A stretch of DNA of 64,000 bases from Candidatus Poribacteria bacterium (lineage in GTDB: Bacteria > Poribacteria > WGA-4E > WGA-3G). Below are positions 32,568-40,516 of the stretch, piece by piece (position 1 is the first letter of the stretch; every line of letters starts with the position of its first letter). The notes beneath the pieces were generated by a model. It did no database searches. It saw nothing but the letters and a program-made list of their open reading frames with translations, and had not been told where the DNA came from. The stretch covers positions 1-64,000 of the forward strand of contig JAJEDB010000044.1 in the NCBI GenBank assembly GCA_022821725.1, given 5' to 3'. The position numbers were made by a program, and so were the translations under genes.

Positions 32568-33260
32568 ATGGACGCAAAGATTCTAATTGTTGAAGATGAA
32601 CGCGATATCGTAGATTTACTACGGTACAATCTACAAGAAGCAGGTTTTGAAACAGACGCCGTCCGGAACGGTGCAGATGCCCTCCATCGGGCTGTCGAAA
32701 ATCCACCGGATCTCATTTTGTTAGACTTGATGCTCCCCGAAGTGGACGGACTTATCGTCTGTCGTCTACTCAAGAACGACCCAAGGACGAAAAATATTCC
32801 GATCGTGATGGTAACCGCGAAGACCGAAGAGCGGGACCGAGTGGCAGGATTGGAACTCGGTGCAGACGATTACATCACAAAACCCTTTAGCCCGAGAGAA
32901 GTCGTGCTTCGGGTATCCGCCGTGCTACGCCGCATCCAAGCCGGCAAACAAGCAGAAAGCACCAAACAAATTGAAACGCACGGACTCACCATCGATATGG
33001 ACAAACATCAAGTCTTGACTGAAACGGGTTCCATCGATCTCACAGCAACCGAATTCAAACTCATTACGTTATTCGCACGTTCGCCCGGACGCGTGTTTAC
33101 GCGTGATATTCTCATGGATGTAATATGGGGACAAGAGTATTACGGCATTGATAGGACAGTGGATACACACGTCAGTCGCCTGCGCCGTAAGCTGGGGGAA
33201 TTTGGTAAGCATATCGAGACAGTACACGGGGTTGGATATCGGTTCAAGGAAGCGAGTTGA
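32568..33260 (+). CDS. OmpR/PhoB-family response regulator
   Basis: This 230-residue protein has a receiver domain with acidic pocket (VEDE, residues 9-12), phosphoacceptor Asp53 in LILLDLMLPEVDG, Thr83 and Lys105 in DDYITKPF. A winged-helix DNA-binding domain follows (TATEFKLITLFARSPGRVFT, GIDRTVDTHVSRLRRKLG, VHGVGYRF). All switch residues are present. No histidine kinase lies next to it in the window, so the partner is elsewhere or it is an orphan. The sequence is closest to the PhoB type that responds to phosphate or envelope conditions, but the signal cannot be read from sequence. The 150 bp downstream, to 33410, hold no gene. Confidence 0.92.
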   Translation: MDAKILIVEDERDIVDLLRYNLQEAGFETDAVRNGADALHRAVENPPDLILLDLMLPEVDGLIVCRLLKNDPRTKNIPIVMVTAKTEERDRVAGLELGADDYITKPFSPREVVLRVSAVLRRIQAGKQAESTKQIETHGLTIDMDKHQVLTETGSIDLTATEFKLITLFARSPGRVFTRDILMDVIWGQEYYGIDRTVDTHVSRLRRKLGEFGKHIETVHGVGYRFKEAS

Positions 33261-33410
33261 TGACTCTCAACGGTAGGAAGGAATTCCGATTCCCGACGCT
33301 TGACCGTTAATGCAGTGCTTTCAAGCGAGAGGTAACCCTTAAGGTTTCCTCCCGCATTGAAGGGCACTTATAACTTGTAGGGTTAAAATATATAGATTCT
33401 GCTCCTGCAC

Positions 33411-33785
33411 CTACGGAAACTGTATTCCCTGTTTTCGGCACACCTTTCGGATTTTGTTAACCGCACCGCCTATCTGTTTCCCGTTCCGTGTAACACCAAA
33501 AAGATGTTGACTGACAACACGGCGGGAAATACCGAGAATGTTCCCAATCTCCTCTTGTGTTTTCCCTTTATAGAAGTAGAGTTGAATACATTCGGCTTGG
33601 CGTTTGGTGAGTTCTCTCGCGATAATCAGACGAATTTGTTCTAAGACTGCCCGTCGCTTCGTGCGACGCGCCTCCATATATTCGTCATCAGGTGTCCGAT
33701 ACCAGAAATAGTCCTCGGTCGTGAGTTGATCGAAATACTCCGGTGGGACCGGAATTTCCCAAAAGTCAGGATTAAATTTGGGCAT
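33411..33785 (-). CDS. Small sigma-70 region 4-like HTH protein
   Basis: In this 124-residue protein the C-terminal 65 residues read LTKRQAECIQLYFYKGKTQE, then EIGNILGISRRVVSQHL, the helix-turn-helix of sigma-70 region 4. The N-terminal 55 residues (WEIPVPPEYFDQLTTEDYFW) lack recognisable region 2, so it cannot be a complete sigma factor. Small region 4 proteins can act as anti-activators, phage-like regulators or partial sigma adaptors. It lies downstream of two small-peptide units on the same strand, with a 52-nt gap, and may be translated from the same mRNA as the 25-residue ORF. The function is open. Confidence 0.7.
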   Translation of the reverse strand: MPKFNPDFWEIPVPPEYFDQLTTEDYFWYRTPDDEYMEARRTKRRAVLEQIRLIIARELTKRQAECIQLYFYKGKTQEEIGNILGISRRVVSQHLFGVTRNGKQIGGAVNKIRKVCRKQGIQFP

Positions 33786-33837
33786 AGATAAAGCAGCTCC
33801 CTCGAATGTGAGGCGATCGCGCCTATGCCTTCACCAA

Positions 33838-33915
33838 TTATTGATAATGGACAGAGGCACCACCGCCACAATTGAATACTTTCAGGTGAAGTGTGGCGTG
33901 GTTCGTAGTCAACAT
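33838..33915 (-). CDS. 25-residue small protein with a very strong ribosome-binding site
   Basis: The frame reads MLTTNHATLHLKVFNCGGGA and ends SVHYQ*. AAGGAGG lies eight bases before the ATG, stronger than for most genes in the window. The leader upstream has a hairpin (TCGCAAAAGGCGGTCTTTGCGA, minus strand) and a palindromic TAGTATACTA at 34015-34024. The gene for the sigma-region-4-like protein follows 52 nt downstream. A single Cys followed by GGG is reminiscent of a peptide precursor, but no maturation genes are near. It may be a leader peptide or a translated regulatory peptide. Confidence 0.4.
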   Translation of the reverse strand: MLTTNHATLHLKVFNCGGGASVHYQ

Positions 33916-33923
33916 AATGGTTA

Positions 33924-34092
33924 CCTCCTTATCTTCCTTATTGTTTATGATTGGGAACGGTGCAAGTAGGTCAATGACGTTTCGCAAAGACCGCCTTTTG
34001 CGACCCGTGTATGATAGTATACTAAAAAACACAAAAACATGCCATAAAAAAACGGCAAGGGTTCATTTAAACACATTTTCGGATGCACTTTT
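33924..34092 (-). promoter_or_regulatory. Leader region of the 25-residue ORF with conserved AAAAGTGCATCCGAAAATG motif
   Basis: On the minus strand this region starts with AAAAGTGCATCCGAAAATG (34074-34092), which recurs exactly at about 34309-34327 upstream of the next small unit. Part of it (AAAGTGCATCC) lies upstream of infA. A TTGACA abuts the motif at the distal side. Further down come a TATACT within the palindrome TAGTATACTA, a 7-bp hairpin, and AAGGAGG. The motif is more likely a promoter or activator site than coding sequence. Confidence 0.45.
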
Positions 34093-34104
34093 GTCAATCC
34101 TTGG

Positions 34105-34153
34105 GAAAAATTAAAAAAATAAGGGACAGAGGGGTTTCAACCCCCCGTCCCTT
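34105..34153 (-). terminator. Rho-independent terminator between the two small-peptide units
   Basis: On the minus strand AAGGGACGGGGGG, a short loop GTTGAAA and CCCCTCTGTCCCTT form a strong G/C stem, followed by ATTTTTTTAATTTTT. It would end a transcript carrying the 10-residue ORF at 34199-34231 and the GTGTGGCACT repeats. Confidence 0.8.
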
Positions 34154-34198
34154 TCCAAAGCGTGCGGCACTCAGTGCCACACCCATAAGGGTGTAACA

Positions 34199-34231
34199 CT
34201 AAGTGCCACACCTCCTCTGGTTTGCTAACAT
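34199..34231 (-). CDS. Possible 10-residue ORF with strong ribosome site (second small unit)
   Basis: AAGGAGG (34240-34246) precedes ATG at eight bases, as in the 25-residue unit, but the frame reads only MLANQRRCGT*. The following sequence, GTGTGGCACTTAGTGTTACA and GGGTGTGGCACTGAGTGCC, is internally repetitive and could form stems before the terminator at 34105. The short frame may be a decayed homolog of the neighbouring unit (both begin ATGTT after the same spacing) or an attenuator peptide. Confidence 0.3.
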   Translation of the reverse strand: MLANQRRCGT

Positions 34232-34346
34232 AACAAATACCTCCTTTTCCGCGATACAGCGGCATTAGGATACCATCATCATAAAATGATAATGATTCAC
34301 CTATACGCATTTTCGGATGCACTTTTGGGTATTCGTGTAAAAAAAA

Positions 34347-35177
34347 TCATTCTTCGGGATCAAAAAACACCCTGAGTGGGGTACTCAGCCGTGGTGTCTC
34401 AACCTGTTCCTCCATCGACTTTTCGCCCCTCCATTCGCTGTGCTCAATGCCCATCGTATAAACCTGTTCTGCGGTGTCGGTGTAACTGAGGTATTGAAAC
34501 CCAGCGTTTTCAAAACATATCAGTGCGGGTCCGTTGTCAGGTGATACTTGTAGTGTGATGTGTTCAGCTCCCAACCGTTCAAATGCGTAGTGGACCACTT
34601 CAAGAAGCGCGTCTGTGCCGTATCCACGGGCGCGATAATCCGGTCGAATGATGACGAACTTGAGGGTAACAGTGTCTACCCCATAGTGAAGGAGTGTAAA
34701 TCCGATGAGCAGGCGAGTCGTCCGGATCTCAATAGCCAGGGCATGCATCCGTTCATTTCCCATCCAACCGTGCCAATCTTCGAGAAACGTTTCAAATGAG
34801 ACCTGTGTTGCGTAGAGGAGTTTCCTGGTACCGGGTCGGTTTATCCACCCCCAAATTCGGCGGAGTTCATTTTCAGCGACTTGTCGGAGATGAATACCGC
34901 CCCCATGCAGCCGTTCCAACTGACGCAACTGACTTCTCAAGCCCTCCAATTGCGAGGAGTGTGCCCCGACTTGCGCCCCGGCGGCTCGAATCATACGCTG
35001 ATTCGGACGATCCATGAATTGCGCCTGTTTCACGCGGTTCTGGAAATATCCGAGTTTCTGCTCACTCCTTTCAATAATACGCATCAAGTTCTGAATGGCA
35101 TCTTCCCATTTTTGTAGATCAGCGTTTACGTCGTCGCGTTTTTCGGTCGGTTCTTCTTTTATCTGAGTTTCGTTCAT
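34347..35177 (-). CDS. GNAT-family acetyltransferase with N-terminal coiled coil
   Basis: The product is 276 residues from the ATG at 35177 (MNETQIKEEPTEKRDDVNAD), which follows AAGGGAGAT. Residues 15-90 form a long charged helix (LQKWEDAIQNLMRIIERSEQ, SQLEGLRSQLRQLERLHG). The GNAT domain follows: LIGFTLLHYG, TLKFVIIRPDYRARGYGTDALLEVV with the R/Q-x-x-G-x-G/A acetyl-CoA loop, and CFENAGFQYLS. Its first 59 bases overlap the 3' end of rsgA, so translation is likely coupled. The acceptor is unknown. The motif set is like RimJ/RimL-type N-acetyltransferases, which would fit the ribosome-related neighbours rsgA and infA. Confidence 0.8.
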   Translation of the reverse strand: MNETQIKEEPTEKRDDVNADLQKWEDAIQNLMRIIERSEQKLGYFQNRVKQAQFMDRPNQRMIRAAGAQVGAHSSQLEGLRSQLRQLERLHGGGIHLRQVAENELRRIWGWINRPGTRKLLYATQVSFETFLEDWHGWMGNERMHALAIEIRTTRLLIGFTLLHYGVDTVTLKFVIIRPDYRARGYGTDALLEVVHYAFERLGAEHITLQVSPDNGPALICFENAGFQYLSYTDTAEQVYTMGIEHSEWRGEKSMEEQVETPRLSTPLRVFFDPEE

Positions 35178-36129
35178 ATCTCCCTTCCTTGAATCCAGAG
35201 ATCCGGAGGTAACTTTCATATCGGATCGGACTAATATCCCCAGCTTCAACCGCTTGCTTGACAGCACACGCGGGTTCGTGTCGGTGCGTGCATGCTGCGA
35301 ATTTGCACTCTGGAATATAGGGCCGCATCTCAGGAAAATGAATATCTAATCCCTGTTCTTCATCCACCTCAAGCAAGCCGAGCGTTCGGATACCGGGTGT
35401 ATCGGCAACGAATCCACCGAATTCGAGCGGCAACAGCATGACCTCGGTTGTCGTATGCCGTCCTTTGTGGATGCGTGTATCCACCTCACCCGTGCGCAAT
35501 TGAAGTCCGGGTTGCACGGCATTGAGCAGAGACGATTTCCCAACCCCCGATGAACCTACAATTGCGGAAATCCTATCCTGCATCACGTTCCGCAATTCTT
35601 CAACCCCAACGCCGGTTACGATACTCGTATAAACCACTTTATAACCTAATTCTTCATATAATTTGAGTTCGCGTTGGACATTCTCGAATTTCGCCAGATC
35701 AAGTTTGTTAATACAGATAACGGGATCCACACCGGACGCCTCCGCGGTAACGAGAAATCTATCCAGCATTCGCAACTTGAGGGTCGGATGCCGTGCCGCA
35801 AAGATAATGAGGAGCATATCCAGGTTAGCAACAATCACCTGTCGCCACCCGTCCATGCGAATCCGTCCAAACTGCGTGTCACGGGGCAGACATTCTTCAA
35901 TGTATCCACTGTCCGCTGTAGACGCAGCCGTAGAAATGCGGACTCGGTCGCCGACCGAGACGAGATCCACGTATGGCATCTCCTTTGTCTCAGCGAGCCG
36001 CCGTTTTTCATCTTCAATGAGGTGGTGCCGTAAGGCACACGTGTAGCTGCGCTTACCAACTTGGACCTCATAAGCACCACTTCGCGCTTTTATGACAATG
36101 CCTTCCGTCGTCTCATTCAGAGGGAGCAT
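35119..36129 (-). CDS. rsgA: Ribosome small subunit-dependent GTPase RsgA (YjeQ)
   Basis: This 336-residue, circularly permuted GTPase has an N-terminal OB-fold, then G4 (NKLDL), then the P-loop GSSGVGKSSLLNAV, then G3 (DTPGIRTLGL), followed by a zinc knuckle (CKFAACTHRHEPACAV). The order G4-G1-G3 and the Cys/His site are diagnostic of RsgA, which checks late maturation of the 30S subunit. The ATG at 36129 has GAGG upstream. An arginine- and lysine-rich tail (RRTDRKTRRRKR) encodes the region overlapping the GNAT gene. IF-1 lies 25 bp upstream, a sensible pairing of two factors acting on the 30S decoding centre. Confidence 0.93.
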   Translation of the reverse strand: MLPLNETTEGIVIKARSGAYEVQVGKRSYTCALRHHLIEDEKRRLAETKEMPYVDLVSVGDRVRISTAASTADSGYIEECLPRDTQFGRIRMDGWRQVIVANLDMLLIIFAARHPTLKLRMLDRFLVTAEASGVDPVICINKLDLAKFENVQRELKLYEELGYKVVYTSIVTGVGVEELRNVMQDRISAIVGSSGVGKSSLLNAVQPGLQLRTGEVDTRIHKGRHTTTEVMLLPLEFGGFVADTPGIRTLGLLEVDEEQGLDIHFPEMRPYIPECKFAACTHRHEPACAVKQAVEAGDISPIRYESYLRISGFKEGRYERNSDKRRTDRKTRRRKR

Positions 36130-36154
36130 CAAAGAAATCCTCGTTCAACAGTGC

Positions 36155-36418
36155 CTAAGCACCAGGGTTCCGCCAGATAATGCGGCCACGCGTCAGGTCA
36201 TACGGAGAAAGTTCAAGGGTAACCTGGTCGCCGGGCAGCACCCAAATCCTGTGCTGCATCAGCTTACCAGCGAGGTATGCCACAACTTTGTGGTCGTTTT
36301 CTTCTAATTTCACCTGAAATAGGTTCCCGGGTAGGGATTCCATAACAGTGCCGAAGACGCGAATCGCTGCGTCTTTAGTGGCTTCACGGGTTTTGGTCGT
36401 CGCATTTTCATTTTTCAT
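36155..36418 (-). CDS. infA: Translation initiation factor IF-1 with N-terminal extension
   Basis: This 87-residue OB-fold protein contains GTVMESLPGNLFQVKLEEND, HRIWVLPGDQVTLELSPYDL and TRGRIIWR, the IF-1 core. Typical IF-1 has ~72 residues; here about 17 charged residues (MKNENATTKTREATKDAA) precede the core. The GAGGAG site eight bases before the ATG supports the long form. IF-1 binds the A site of the 30S subunit during initiation. It is not in the spc operon, where many bacteria carry infA near rpmJ, but is paired with rsgA. A minus-strand AAAGTGCATCC motif lies ~50 bp upstream. Confidence 0.93.
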   Translation of the reverse strand: MKNENATTKTREATKDAAIRVFGTVMESLPGNLFQVKLEENDHKVVAYLAGKLMQHRIWVLPGDQVTLELSPYDLTRGRIIWRNPGA

Positions 36419-36469
36419 TTTCTATTCTCCTCTTTTTTTGTGACTGTTTGTTACCTTTAACACTCTATT

Positions 36470-36480
36470 GGATGCACTTT
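36470..36480 (-). promoter_or_regulatory. AAAGTGCATCC motif upstream of infA
   Basis: The minus-strand sequence AAAGTGCATCC is shared with the two small-peptide leaders (34074-34092 and 34309-34327). In all three a short A/T-rich block follows at the same distance (TGTGTTTAAA, TGCGTATAGG, AGTGTTAAAG). The arrangement suggests a common promoter class or activator site. Confidence 0.4.
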
Positions 36481-36505
36481 ATTAACGAATTGTTCGGAAA
36501 AAAAG

Positions 36506-36534
36506 TTGACATCCAGCCCGAAAAGTTGTAAAAT
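36506..36534 (+). promoter_or_regulatory. Promoter of the third PhyH gene, TTGACA-N17-TAAAAT
   Basis: TTGACA (36506-36511) and TAAAAT (36529-36534) lie 17 bp apart, the same boxes as for the first PhyH gene. The leader is about 45 nt. AAAAGGAGAAAAAAGCA precedes the ATG at 36586. Confidence 0.7.
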
Positions 36535-36585
36535 ACAGGCGTAGGAGATTCCATTTCGAGTTTTTTATAAAAGGAGAAAAAAGCA

Positions 36586-37389
36586 ATGAGCCAAGCCTTA
36601 CCGCTTGTAGCCTATCCTGACCTCAAAGGCCAAGTCAAGGCGATGGAGGAAGACGGATATGCCTATTTACCGAAGGTTATCGAAGGCGAACAACTTGCGG
36701 AACTTCGTGCTGCGATGGATCGGTTAACCGCAATTCCCGAGAGTTTTGATCGGCACGGCACCCCAGAGAATGGAAACGGTTTCCTTAACAAACACATCAA
36801 CAATGCCTTCAACCGCGACCCTGTCTTCTTAGAATACTTGGATTTGTCTCCAGTTATCGAATTGGCAGAGGCAGTCCACGGCGAGGATTGTCACGTCATC
36901 GGTATGACGGCATGGGTAACGGGACCTGGGCGTCCCGATCAAGGGTTGCACGCAGATTGGCTGCCGATCCCATTGCCAACGGATATTCTGGAAGATCCAC
37001 GCGTCAAGGTGCCAATTTTCATCTCAACTGCACACTACTACTTGGACGACCTTTACGAAGACCTCGGTCCAACAAAATTCATTCCGGGTAGCCATCTCTC
37101 CGGACGGAGACCCGACGGCGCGACGGAATGGAAAGGTGCCACAGAAAAGAGTATCCTCTGCAAGAGTGGGGATGTCGTGCTTTTCCGAAGCGAAGTCTGG
37201 CATCGAGGCACAGCGAACCGGAGCGACCAGACCCGCTACCTCTTACAAGTGCATTACGCGAATCGGATGATCACCCAGAAATACCCACCTTATCTGAACC
37301 GGTTTCAGTTCAATTCAGACATCTTAGAACAGGCAACGGAACGTCAACAACGATTAATGGGCAATCACCGCCCCGGCGCCTACGATTGA
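36586..37389 (+). CDS. PhyH-family Fe(II)/2-oxoglutarate dioxygenase with intact HxD
   Basis: This 267-residue PhyH-family protein has the canonical triad: proximal GLHADWLPI (His122, Asp124), distal EVWHRGTANR (His206) and Arg217 in QTRYLLQVHY for 2-oxoglutarate. Other landmarks are EEDGYAYLPKVIEGEQLAEL at the start and TKFIPGSHLSGRR in the double-stranded helix. It is only distantly related to the HGG pair at 6511 and 7451. It is expected to hydroxylate a small organic substrate, but the substrate is unknown. It is transcribed from its own promoter and followed after 50 bp by an EamA transporter, which might export or import a related metabolite. Confidence 0.9.
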   Translation: MSQALPLVAYPDLKGQVKAMEEDGYAYLPKVIEGEQLAELRAAMDRLTAIPESFDRHGTPENGNGFLNKHINNAFNRDPVFLEYLDLSPVIELAEAVHGEDCHVIGMTAWVTGPGRPDQGLHADWLPIPLPTDILEDPRVKVPIFISTAHYYLDDLYEDLGPTKFIPGSHLSGRRPDGATEWKGATEKSILCKSGDVVLFRSEVWHRGTANRSDQTRYLLQVHYANRMITQKYPPYLNRFQFNSDILEQATERQQRLMGNHRPGAYD

Positions 37390-37439
37390 TCTCAAATTTT
37401 TCAGCGCCCAATGACCTCCACCGAGGATAACAGCTTCCT

Positions 37440-38360
37440 TTGAATAGAAAAGACACCATCGGGACACCGCCAACACCGAGCGTTATCAGCGAGGAGCCGC
37501 ACGGGAAAATTATTGCCCTCAGTCTGCTCCTCGCGTTTCTTTGGGGCGGGAATTCGCCTTCAATCAAGATCGGCTTGGCAGATTTCCCGCCAATGGCACT
37601 GGCGTTCCTCCGTTTTGTGATTGGGCTTGTCGTTATTGGGGGGTGGGCACTCTATCGCGATGTCTCACTTCGTTTACGCAAGGGTGAACTCCCTCGATTG
37701 CTGTTGCTGACAACGATTTTCATCCTCCAAATCATCTGCTTGAACACCGGCACCCTCTACACGACCGCCTCCCGGTCCACCATCTTCATTAACGTCTATC
37801 CCTTTTTCACGGCGCTCTTTGCGCATTTCTGGATTCCCGGCGAACGCCTCTCCGTTCCAAAGACCTTGGGAATCGTTGTCGCTTTCAGTGGTGTCTTCGT
37901 AACCGTTGCCCCGAACCTCGGCGAAGGCGAAACGAGCGTCCTCGGTGACCTCATCGTGCTTGTGAGCGGATGTTTCTTAGGATTACGCGTCGTCGTGACG
38001 AAACTGCTCATCCAGTCGATCCATCCGTACCGCCTCTTGGCGTGGCTGCTCACCTTGAGTCTCCCGTGCTATGTCACCATGAGTCTCCTTTTTGAGCGTG
38101 GATTGCCGATGCAACTGACACTCAGAAGTAGTGCCGCTTTACTCTATCAAGGCGGTGTCATCGCGGGTTTCTGTTTTCTGGCGTGGACTGCGGTGCTTGA
38201 AAGGTATAGTGCGAGTAAACTCGTTGTGCTTTTTTTCGCAACACCACTGTCGGGAGTCGTGTTTAGTTATGTGTTTTTAGGCGACGCGTTGACGCTTAGC
38301 TTATTGGTGGGTGCCGTTCTCGTAGCCGCTGGGATTTATCTGGTGAATATGCGGCGTTGA
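37440..38360 (+). CDS. EamA/DMT-family permease
   Basis: This 306-residue protein has ten predicted membrane spans arranged as two EamA repeats. The first begins IIALSLLLAFLWGGNSPSIK with FPPMALAFLRFVIGLVVIGG. The second follows a central loop, with LGDLIVLVSGCFLGLRVVVTK and YQGGVIAGFCFLAWTAVLER. The family exports or imports metabolites such as amino acids. Translation seems to start at a TTG (37440), with GAGGA about 14 bases upstream; there is no ATG before the first span. Co-transcription with the PhyH gene is likely. Confidence 0.88.
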   Translation: MNRKDTIGTPPTPSVISEEPHGKIIALSLLLAFLWGGNSPSIKIGLADFPPMALAFLRFVIGLVVIGGWALYRDVSLRLRKGELPRLLLLTTIFILQIICLNTGTLYTTASRSTIFINVYPFFTALFAHFWIPGERLSVPKTLGIVVAFSGVFVTVAPNLGEGETSVLGDLIVLVSGCFLGLRVVVTKLLIQSIHPYRLLAWLLTLSLPCYVTMSLLFERGLPMQLTLRSSAALLYQGGVIAGFCFLAWTAVLERYSASKLVVLFFATPLSGVVFSYVFLGDALTLSLLVGAVLVAAGIYLVNMRR

Positions 38361-38425
38361 TGTGCTTATCGTAAAGTGTAGAATTCATTGCCTCCTAATT
38401 TTGGGCTATATCAGGTCATATGATA

Positions 38426-40453
38426 CTATTTCAAAATGACCATTTTTCGGAGGGACAATAAATCATCTGCCTGTAGTTGGTAGAAATAGACACCACTGGC
38501 GACACGTTCACCGACAGCGTTTCTGCCGTCCCAGTATGCTGCTCGGTTCCGACTCGTATAGTAGCCTTCGCGTTGATGACCGAGATCCAAGTGCCGGATG
38601 ATGGTGCCGCGTGCATCATAGATGGTAATCCGCACATCACTGGGATTCGCCAAGTGATAAGGTATCCACGTCTCTGGATTGGATGGGTTCGGATAGTTGG
38701 GTAGCAGTGCTGTCTCCTCTGGGATCACGGACGCAAGCAGGCTTTCGAGGTAAGCGATCCCCTGACGGAAGGCGAAAGAACCATTGTCTTCAATCCATGC
38801 CTGGGCTATCCAAGACGCGATTACCGCAGCGTCTAACCCTTCTATGTTTTCCAAAGCAACGACAGAGGGAGCAGCCATGGCACTGGATTCCCCGAGACGT
38901 TGTGCCACAAAGACGAGATCCAGGATGCTGACAACCCCATCACCGTTCACATCCACTGCCGAGTTCGCAGATGCCGTTTCGCCCAAATGTCTCGCAACGA
39001 GGATCATGTCCAGCACACTCACCTGACCATCTCGGTTTATATCTCCATTAGCGGGGGGTAAGACATCCGATATGTTGTTACCGTCCAGATGCAGGATCTC
39101 TAACTGCGTGAGTTCTGCCAGCGGCGATGCATCCGATATGTTATTATCCTGAAGATACAGCCATTTCAGGTGCGTGAGTTTTGCCAGCGGCGATATATCC
39201 GATATGTTGTTACCGTCCAGATACAGGATCTCTAACTGCGTGAGTTCTGCCAGTGGTGATAGATCCGATATGTTGTTCTCTCTGAGCTGGAGTGTCCCTA
39301 GCTGCGTGAGTTTTGCCAGTAGCGATATATCCGATATGTTGTTACCGACGAGAGACAGGTCATATAATTGCGTGAGTTCTGTCAGTGGTGATAGATCCGA
39401 TATGTTGTTATTCTCGAGATATAGGCTTCTTAGCTGCGTGAATCCTGCAAGGGGTGATATATCCGATATGTTGTTACGGCCGAGAAATAGGCCCCTTAGC
39501 TGCGTGAGTCCAGTAAGGGGTGATATATCTGATATGTTGTTATTGCTGAGAAGCAGGCCCCTTAGCTGCGTGAGTCCAGTAAGGGGTGATATATCCGATA
39601 TGTTGTTACCGACGAGAGACAGCGTTCTTAGCTGCTCTGCGAACTGCAGCCCTTCCAAATCCTGAATCTTCATACTGGATGCCTGTAAACTTTTAAGTGT
39701 GCTCATCTCCTTCGCTGTAATCAAGGCATCTGGTGCTTTGCCGAGTGCCGCTGTGATTGCCACACGCAGGTTGGAATCCGGGATATGCACAGAGGCACCA
39801 GAAGTACCTTCCATTGCCGCGGTTAGCATGCCTGCAATAGCAGGTTTAAAGACGGCGTTCACATCGGCATCGACACCGACGAACATACTCCAACCACCAC
39901 CCCGTTCACTGATCTTCACGAGCAAGAGGTTATCGCCTTGCTTGATATCAACCAGAAATGTGTCCTGAAAGTCGCCAGCACCACGGTTAACAGGGTTGTT
40001 GTGAACCTCTTCACCGTTGAGCCAGACCTTGACGGAGTCATCACTGCCGACTCTCATATCTACGCCATCCTGATCTGAATCAGATTCAAGCGTGATAAGC
40101 GCGTAAGACGAATGGTCGTTGACATCGCCTTTACCCAAGCCAATCTCGTTGATGAGGTTGTTGACATTGTTACCGCCGGTTTCGGAAATCTTACCGAGTG
40201 TCCATACCAAATCGCCGACAGCATCGCCTGCATTAGCACCGTTATTTGCGATCATCTCTTCGGTAACATAACCACCACTGGCTTCAGCGAGTGAATCGAT
40301 ATCGGTCGAATTCGCGCCGCCTTGACCTGATTTGGTCGGGGCGATCATCCAGAGCCATGGACCGGTAATTTTATTTTGGGCATCAGCTGTCTGCGCCATC
40401 ACAAACATGACTATAAAATGTGCGAACCCTATTGTGAATAATTTTCTATTCAT
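38426..40453 (-). CDS. Secreted leucine-rich repeat protein with dockerin-like repeats and FlgD/T9SS-type C-terminal domain
   Basis: This 675-residue protein has a signal peptide (FAHFIVMFVMAQTADAQ) and a ~200-residue N-terminal beta-rich region. At ~262-463 lie nine internalin-like 22-residue LRRs built on NNISDISPLTGLTQL. A type I dockerin-like pair of calcium loops follows (DINRDGQVSVLDMILVARHL, DVNGDGVVSILDLVFVAQRL, ~469-523). The C-terminal ~90 residues (LLPNYPNPSNPETWIPYHLA, VRITIYDARG, VASGVYFYQL) form the FlgD Ig-like/T9SS-sorting type domain. It is a surface-exposed binding protein. The combination suggests display on the cell surface or assembly through a cohesin. The LRR DNA is nearly tandem-identical, prone to copy change. 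Confidence 0.9.
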   Translation of the reverse strand: MNRKLFTIGFAHFIVMFVMAQTADAQNKITGPWLWMIAPTKSGQGGANSTDIDSLAEASGGYVTEEMIANNGANAGDAVGDLVWTLGKISETGGNNVNNLINEIGLGKGDVNDHSSYALITLESDSDQDGVDMRVGSDDSVKVWLNGEEVHNNPVNRGAGDFQDTFLVDIKQGDNLLLVKISERGGGWSMFVGVDADVNAVFKPAIAGMLTAAMEGTSGASVHIPDSNLRVAITAALGKAPDALITAKEMSTLKSLQASSMKIQDLEGLQFAEQLRTLSLVGNNISDISPLTGLTQLRGLLLSNNNISDISPLTGLTQLRGLFLGRNNISDISPLAGFTQLRSLYLENNNISDLSPLTELTQLYDLSLVGNNISDISLLAKLTQLGTLQLRENNISDLSPLAELTQLEILYLDGNNISDISPLAKLTHLKWLYLQDNNISDASPLAELTQLEILHLDGNNISDVLPPANGDINRDGQVSVLDMILVARHLGETASANSAVDVNGDGVVSILDLVFVAQRLGESSAMAAPSVVALENIEGLDAAVIASWIAQAWIEDNGSFAFRQGIAYLESLLASVIPEETALLPNYPNPSNPETWIPYHLANPSDVRITIYDARGTIIRHLDLGHQREGYYTSRNRAAYWDGRNAVGERVASGVYFYQLQADDLLSLRKMVILK

Positions 40454-40516
40454 GAAAATCTCCGATTATAGTAAGTCCAAGAATTAATGAGACACTCTTC
40501 TGTGTTATATTGATCA

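Noticed and set aside
33261..33410. Possible insertion-sequence end or IS605-type guide RNA remnant after the response regulator
   Set aside because: The A/T- and purine-rich stretch has no clear hairpin or transposase fragment to support it.
39174..39665. 163-codon plus-strand frame across the LRR gene
   Set aside because: Its repetitive protein is just the antisense of the tandem LRR DNA; there is no start signal.
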